This document shows positions 34,001 through 37,423 of a stretch of 37,423 nt of DNA, one piece after another. The notes beneath the pieces are model-generated. The model saw only the letters and a list, made by a program, of their open reading frames with translations. It did no database searches and was not told the DNA's origin. The DNA lies in contig PMZA01000221.1 of the NCBI GenBank assembly GCA_003170595.1, forward strand, positions 17,828 through 55,250, read 5' to 3'. Position 1 is the first letter of the stretch. Each line of letters opens with the position of its first letter. Position numbers and translations under genes: made by a program. The DNA is from Armatimonadota bacterium. Lineage in GTDB: Bacteria > Armatimonadota > Zipacnadia > Zipacnadales > FEN-943.

Positions 34001-34801
34001 GAAGTCCTCGCCTGCCGCCACGATCCGTCCATCCCCACGCCGCCGCCCTGGGGCGATCGTCCTCTCAGCTTCCTCCGCGACGTTCAGCCCATCTTCAACC
34101 GCCATTGCCTTAGCTGCCACACGGGCCTCAAGCCCGCCGGCGGCGTCGACCTCTCGCCCGGTCTCACGGAGAGCAACAACCGCGCCTATGACACCCTCCT
34201 CGACCCGGCCCGCAACCTCGTCACCGTCGCGAGCAAGGGCGACGACACGCGCATCACTCCCGTCCGCGCTTTCGGCTCGCAGGCCAGTCGCCTCGTCGAT
34301 GTTATCCGCCACAGCGCCGGCGCCGCCCTTACCGACGACGAGTGGCGCCGCCTCTATATGTGGATGGACGCCAACGCCGTCTATCACGACGACTTCCTTC
34401 GCAAGCGCCCGCCCTCGGAGCTGCCCTACTCGATCGTGGAGGACAAGGACTTGTGGACCCGCATCGCCGGGGTCGAGCAGCGACGCTGCGCCTCCTGCCA
34501 TAGTGGGGCGAATCTGGCGCGGCCCGAGTGGGTTGACCTCGATGACCCGTCCCGCAGCCTCTTCCTGACGGCTCCGCTCGCCGGTTCGAGAACCCCCACC
34601 GGCAAGCATTGCGATCCCGCTCCCTTCGCCGACCGCAACGATCCCGACTACGCGGCGATGCTCTCGTGGCTGAAGGAGGCCGCCCAGCGAAGCTGGGACC
34701 ACCCTCGCCGCGACCTGCGCTGCTTCGTGGCTCAGCCGTCCCTCCGCCGCGACATCTTCTTCGGCTTTGAGCCCCTCGGCAGGACCGCTCGCCTGCCCTG
34801 A
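31064..34801 (+). CDS. HzsA-related secreted tri-haem cytochrome with duplicated N-terminal domain (1245 aa)
   Basis: ATG 31064 is set by GGAGG at 31049-31053 (10 nt) and by the signal peptide ending TSFAHA; the upstream open frame lies inside the previous gene. Residues 26-165 and 200-345 are tandem copies of one domain (TWGVLTRDGG...PYLSSL...GALRS and TWGVITINGE...PYLSSL...GAVRS). A helical linker (about 365-475) leads to FVKRFTQQSYSDINVNHHAWG and a TolB-like propeller (about 480-950, VHGIDLDFDASRIVFAY, LHLYEMSPDGSRLTQLT, RVLPDGSIVYSHWEY). The C-terminus has three CxxCH haem-c sites: Cys963-His967, Cys1015-His1019, Cys1142-His1146. This propeller plus haem layout matches proteins annotated as related to the hydrazine synthase alpha subunit, found widely outside anammox bacteria. 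An oxidoreductase or electron-transfer role outside the cytoplasm is likely; hydrazine synthesis is not implied. Confidence 0.75.
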   Translation: MPFFRRGHMSVAIAFLLATSFAHANTWGVLTRDGGGRQVAPYLSSLASGEPSVGALRSTTFKLDADTISFTICGWDGAPGQPRLRNHFALCDAESGLALRQVSPPATDAMTPVHWDVVELIGRQVYFRAIDGVSDQAFAWMGVADVRVGDRDLTPRLTPGHLPAGWTEESRPPGLSVDDWLACKPASSRLAIEMDSTAPTWGVITINGERRECKPYLSSLRGGETGTGAVRSPVFVLASPKYTFVAMGADSPTCDAGLNSFQLVDATTFEVLRTAEPPGGNTLVPLSWNTSDLVGRRVFFRAVDTNTAGGYAWMGCDDVPLGAGKVAHFADSAALTGWREEGQPESLLAGVAAAPRSLREMVEAEWLNEDVRRGVRWSLWEQNPPAAPYLLHRLVVIMDADFARARSLLRDFAGAGVKPDDLAAFRATFTRLNQRFSALQGKPQGIKDWQALRHDQRVALRDLAFRNPRLSFPALLFVKRFTQQSYSDINVNHHAWGSRPGGDLCLLTGFGANGDPKVRPLLSGRLGPGNVHGIDLDFDASRIVFAYAQSLTDQPPDGWLSRQATFDLHRTVGLLHLYEMSPDGSRLTQLTRGEWSDLNPCYLPNGDLAFESERCALEIECNEGDKDEPTTNLYAYRRAGGTIDRLTLTKDGDWYPRVLPDGSIVYSHWEYQERSLMFMHSLWFCRPDGTGADNFVKQHFDYPVTLTVPRPIPGSEKLLAIAGGHHTLAAGPVVIVDRAKGMNNPDCLERVTGPDVWPELGGAAPGPSTAGWHASPGQGWYMDPYPLSATTYLASYCDGGMQDEAGYALYLMDVYGGKELLYRDPSISSVMPIPLKPRMRPPNLWSNRDPKMADARLIATNVASGVEGVAPGEVKFLRIAEPVPWSYSNVTGGQRYDPDAKATGVNWTPVRILGTVPVEADGSAQFRVPADTGLYFQALDAQGREVRRMRTYISFRAGEVRSCTGCHETRNEAPSIPRSEVLACRHDPSIPTPPPWGDRPLSFLRDVQPIFNRHCLSCHTGLKPAGGVDLSPGLTESNNRAYDTLLDPARNLVTVASKGDDTRITPVRAFGSQASRLVDVIRHSAGAALTDDEWRRLYMWMDANAVYHDDFLRKRPPSELPYSIVEDKDLWTRIAGVEQRRCASCHSGANLARPEWVDLDDPSRSLFLTAPLAGSRTPTGKHCDPAPFADRNDPDYAAMLSWLKEAAQRSWDHPRRDLRCFVAQPSLRRDIFFGFEPLGRTARLP

Positions 34802-34804
34802 GCC

Positions 34805-37423
34805 CTATCCTTTGATCTTGCAGGCGATATCCTTGTCCACCGGCGGCACGTGCAGCACTAGCTTCCCGCCCGACGCCTTCACCTTCTCGCTGCGCAGCAG
34901 TCGCCCCTCATACGTGTCCCACCACTCGACCGTCCGCGCCCCATCGCCCGCGCCCGCGAGCGTCACCGTCGCCCCGTGGATGGTCGCCGGCTTAGACCCC
35001 GCGATCGCGTTGATCCACGTATGCTGCGTGTTCTGCAGCCACAGCAGCGTCAGCCGCCTGCCTTGCAGCCCCACAACCCGCAGCGTCGCCGGCGCATAGT
35101 TCGACAGCGCGTAGCTCGTGACGCGGATCCAACTGAAGCCGGGCTTGGTATTCTCCAGGCGCACATCGTGGCGCCCGGCCGTCAGCGGCACGGCGTCATC
35201 CTCGTCATATCGGCACTCCCACACCTTCCATTGGTCTGAGAAAGTGCACCGCTTCCCCGGCACGTTCTCAGCCGGGAGGTCACGCTTCAGCACCGTCTTT
35301 CCGTCCACGCCGATCGTCAACTCAGCGTCCGGCGACACGGCCTCCACGTGCAGCGAGAAGGTCCCGGCCTGCGGGCACGTCAGATGGAACGTCGGGTTGA
35401 TGCGAGCTTCCGGACGCCCGGCCGCCAGCAGGAACCCCGGCGCCTCCGAGGCATCGGTGACAGTCCCATCCGGCAGTACGGTGAACTCGGCGACCTTAGC
35501 GCCCACGAGCGGTCCGCTGCCCAGGAACCTCACCAGCCCGCAGTCTCCCCCCGGCGGCGTCACTGTCGTGGCCTGCGCCCGCCGGAAGCCCTCCCGCGGG
35601 AAGTCGACGCCCTCGACGAACTTACGTAGCGCGACGTAGTGCGGGTAGAGGTTCCACCCATCGATATGCTCCCACCACCACGATTGCGCCGACCCTGCCG
35701 CCCCGCCGAGCATGCTCGCCCAGATCCCGTTGTGCTGACACACCCCCTCGCGGTCGAGGAAGGGCTTGGTCCAGTCGGCCCACCACGCGAACTCGGTCAC
35801 CATCAGCGGCTTCGCGAACTCCCCGGTCAGCTTCGCGCACCACTCGCTCATCGTCCGCCCGACGTCCACCGAGTCGTAGTGGTGCAGTTGCGTATACTGC
35901 ACCTCCGGCATCGCCCAGATCGCCGGGTCCTCCACATCCCCCGCGAAGGAGTTGGTGAACAAGCGTTCATAGGGGCATACCTGCCGCAGGTAGGCCGAGG
36001 TCTCCTTCAGGAATGACGCCAGCATCGCGGTCACTGCCTCGGCGCCGGGCTTGCCTGGATACCCCCAGCCCGCCTGCCCATCCCTCTCGACTCCGCCGTC
36101 AATCTCCGCCACCGGCTCCCATGCGATCATGTGCGTGCTGTACCCCCACCGCGCGGCGATGTAGCGCAGGCGCCGCTGGTAGAGCTTCCGCGCCTCCGGG
36201 TTCGTGTAGAAATCGTTCGGCCCGGCGCAGGGCCCGCCTCTCTTCGCCGAGTACGGATTGCTCTCCCACGTCGCCCCGGCCCGCAGCGAGTCATGCACAT
36301 CGAAGGACAGCTTGAAGTAGATGTCGTTCTTCTCCGCAGCCTCAACGAAGCTGTCCATCTTTGCCGCCGCCGTGAGGTTGTATTCCCCCAGCTTGTCCCA
36401 CTCGATGTCGGTGTCATCCGGCATCATGATGAAGTACGTGCAGTTCTCCCCGGCCGCGTGCATCTTCGGAAATAGCGCCCGTGCATCCGCCACGCCCCAG
36501 GCGACGTCGTGTCCGATCGGCACGAAAGCCTTCCCGTTGTCGAAGTCGAAGTAGTGCGGGTCGTCGCGAGAGATGCGCACGAAGCCCGGCGAGTCTGACG
36601 CCGTGCACGCGAAGCCTCCCTGCTCAGACACCGCCGCCCCACCCCGATCGCGCACCCTCACCCGGTATGTCCACCGCCCCGTCTCCGTCGGGCAGAACCT
36701 CACGCGCCAACTGGCCGCGCCCTTCGGCTCCCACGAACATCGCGTCGGGAAGCCGCGCCAGTCCCAGGTCAGGTGGTTCCACTGGTTCGGCTTCAGCCCC
36801 TCGCTCCCCACCTGCCAGCTTGTGATCGGCGAGTTCCCGCCCAGCGCGTCGGCGAAGTAGAGGTTGACCGTCCCCAGCGGCTCGCCCACCCGTGGATAGA
36901 CCCATAGCGACACCCCGTCGTACGCCGACCAGTCCGCCCCGTTCAGCGGCAGGATCGCCCCGGGCCATTCCTCCGCGCCGCCGCTTATCTCCGTCCGAAA
37001 GCGCAGCGACCGCTTGCCCCTGTGGACGATCTCCTCGCTCGGCGCCACCCACTTCGGCAGGTACCACCGCGTCTCAGGTTTCTCCATGTCGTCGACCAGG
37101 GCCATCTTCCCCGTGGCGGCCTCACGCAGCTCAACGTCATCGAGGAAGAATTCCACCGAGGGATGCGCCGCCCACACGCCCTTGTCCTCGATGTAGAACT
37201 TGAGCATGGTCATATGCTGTCGCGCCTGCGCCGGGGTCATGGTCGTGACGGCATGCTCCTGGTACCAGAAGCCGGGCACGGTGAGGGTCTTGCCGGACGG
37301 CGCGGTGAACTCGCCCGACACGTTCACCTGATCCGGGTCGTAGGGGTTGCTCCACTGCCCGGTGATCTGCGGCGTCAGTTCGAGTTTCCCATACCGCGGC
37401 ACCTGCGCGGCTGAGGCCTGGAC
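34805..37423 (-). CDS. DUF5060 - GH5-like secreted glycoside hydrolase (5' end outside window)
   Basis: The frame is open to the window edge. The first seven visible residues (VQASAAQ) look like the end of a signal peptide, so the start is probably some 15-25 codons beyond base 37423. An N-terminal binding-type beta-sandwich (DDVELREAATGKMALVDDMEKPETRWYLP onward) is followed by a DUF5060-like domain (SWEPKGAASWRVRFCPTETGRWTYRVRVRD), which commonly precedes GH5/GH140-type barrels. The barrel then runs through FVPIGHDVAWG, HMIAWEPVAEID with the acid/base Glu candidate, QLHHYDS, and PLMVTEFAWWAD with the nucleophile Glu candidate. The C-terminus has two beta-rich segments. It ends 3 bases from the stop of the opposing HzsA-related gene. 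Catalytic type is likely; substrate is not known. Confidence 0.78.
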   Translation of the reverse strand, partial: VQASAAQVPRYGKLELTPQITGQWSNPYDPDQVNVSGEFTAPSGKTLTVPGFWYQEHAVTTMTPAQARQHMTMLKFYIEDKGVWAAHPSVEFFLDDVELREAATGKMALVDDMEKPETRWYLPKWVAPSEEIVHRGKRSLRFRTEISGGAEEWPGAILPLNGADWSAYDGVSLWVYPRVGEPLGTVNLYFADALGGNSPITSWQVGSEGLKPNQWNHLTWDWRGFPTRCSWEPKGAASWRVRFCPTETGRWTYRVRVRDRGGAAVSEQGGFACTASDSPGFVRISRDDPHYFDFDNGKAFVPIGHDVAWGVADARALFPKMHAAGENCTYFIMMPDDTDIEWDKLGEYNLTAAAKMDSFVEAAEKNDIYFKLSFDVHDSLRAGATWESNPYSAKRGGPCAGPNDFYTNPEARKLYQRRLRYIAARWGYSTHMIAWEPVAEIDGGVERDGQAGWGYPGKPGAEAVTAMLASFLKETSAYLRQVCPYERLFTNSFAGDVEDPAIWAMPEVQYTQLHHYDSVDVGRTMSEWCAKLTGEFAKPLMVTEFAWWADWTKPFLDREGVCQHNGIWASMLGGAAGSAQSWWWEHIDGWNLYPHYVALRKFVEGVDFPREGFRRAQATTVTPPGGDCGLVRFLGSGPLVGAKVAEFTVLPDGTVTDASEAPGFLLAAGRPEARINPTFHLTCPQAGTFSLHVEAVSPDAELTIGVDGKTVLKRDLPAENVPGKRCTFSDQWKVWECRYDEDDAVPLTAGRHDVRLENTKPGFSWIRVTSYALSNYAPATLRVVGLQGRRLTLLWLQNTQHTWINAIAGSKPATIHGATVTLAGAGDGARTVEWWDTYEGRLLRSEKVKASGGKLVLHVPPVDKDIACKIKG

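Noticed and set aside
32711-34702. Long minus-strand open frame (663 codons) opposite the HzsA-related gene
   Set aside because: Composition is Ala/Gly/Val/Arg-rich without domain motifs, and it is the antisense of a gene with clear motifs, a signal peptide and an SD. High GC makes such shadows common.
31064-34801. True hydrazine synthase (anammox) gene
   Set aside because: The beta/gamma subunit genes and other anammox genes are absent, the Tyr position is Asn, and the protein has extra N-terminal domains and a third haem site.

Overview
This is a gene-dense, GC-rich window (about two thirds G+C by eye) with 16 protein-coding genes and no rRNA, tRNA, CRISPR array, integrase or transposase that I could see. 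Nearly every gene encodes a large protein aimed at complex carbohydrate, usually with an N-terminal signal peptide and extra carbohydrate-binding or beta-sandwich domains. There is no SusC/SusD pair, which argues against Bacteroidota. The mix of DUF4091/GH123-like proteins, WbsX/GH99-like barrels, a DUF6785/6784-type membrane protein, an HzsA-related cytochrome and a cysteine-type sulfatase with a radical-SAM maturase suits a Planctomycetota/PVC-type or Armatimonadota bacterium. I cannot decide between these from sequence alone.

Layout: (1) 1-8558, plus strand: the C-terminal end of a DUF4091 protein, a WbsX/GH99-like enzyme, a phosphodiester glycosidase (NAGPA-type) joined in frame to a five-bladed-propeller glycosidase-like domain, a GH39-like enzyme, and a cytoplasmic-looking sulfatase. 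(2) 8622-9743, minus strand: an anaerobic sulfatase-maturating enzyme converging on the sulfatase. (3) 9845-23313, plus strand: GH3 with a PA14 insert, an NPCBM plus six-hairpin glycosidase, a GH36/31-like barrel protein, a propeller protein without signal peptide, and a GH123/DUF4091 protein with CBM9; the last two overlap by ATGA. (4) 23318-27208, minus strand: a giant LamG-barrel-malectin protein. (5) 27502-34801, plus strand: a divergent M24 'pita-bread' protein lacking the metal ligands, a polytopic DUF6785/6784-type protein, and a large tri-haem HzsA-related protein. (6) 34805 to the window end, minus strand: a DUF5060-GH5-like enzyme running off the edge.

Working model (inference): a locus for taking apart a sulfated, branched heteropolysaccharide. 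Secreted enzymes trim the polymer outside the cytoplasm, and products enter the cell. The sulfatase, activated in the cytoplasm by its neighbouring maturase, and possibly the signal-less propeller enzyme finish the products there. The polytopic membrane protein may be the importer.

A dispersed palindromic repeat occurs six times, always in the same orientation and usually 21-27 nt past a plus-strand stop codon. Related hairpins with different arms sit directly against ribosome-binding sites. One copy is split by a second palindrome. These repeats, the in-frame two-gene fusion, the metal-ligand-less M24 protein and the HzsA-like tri-haem protein are the most unusual parts of the window.
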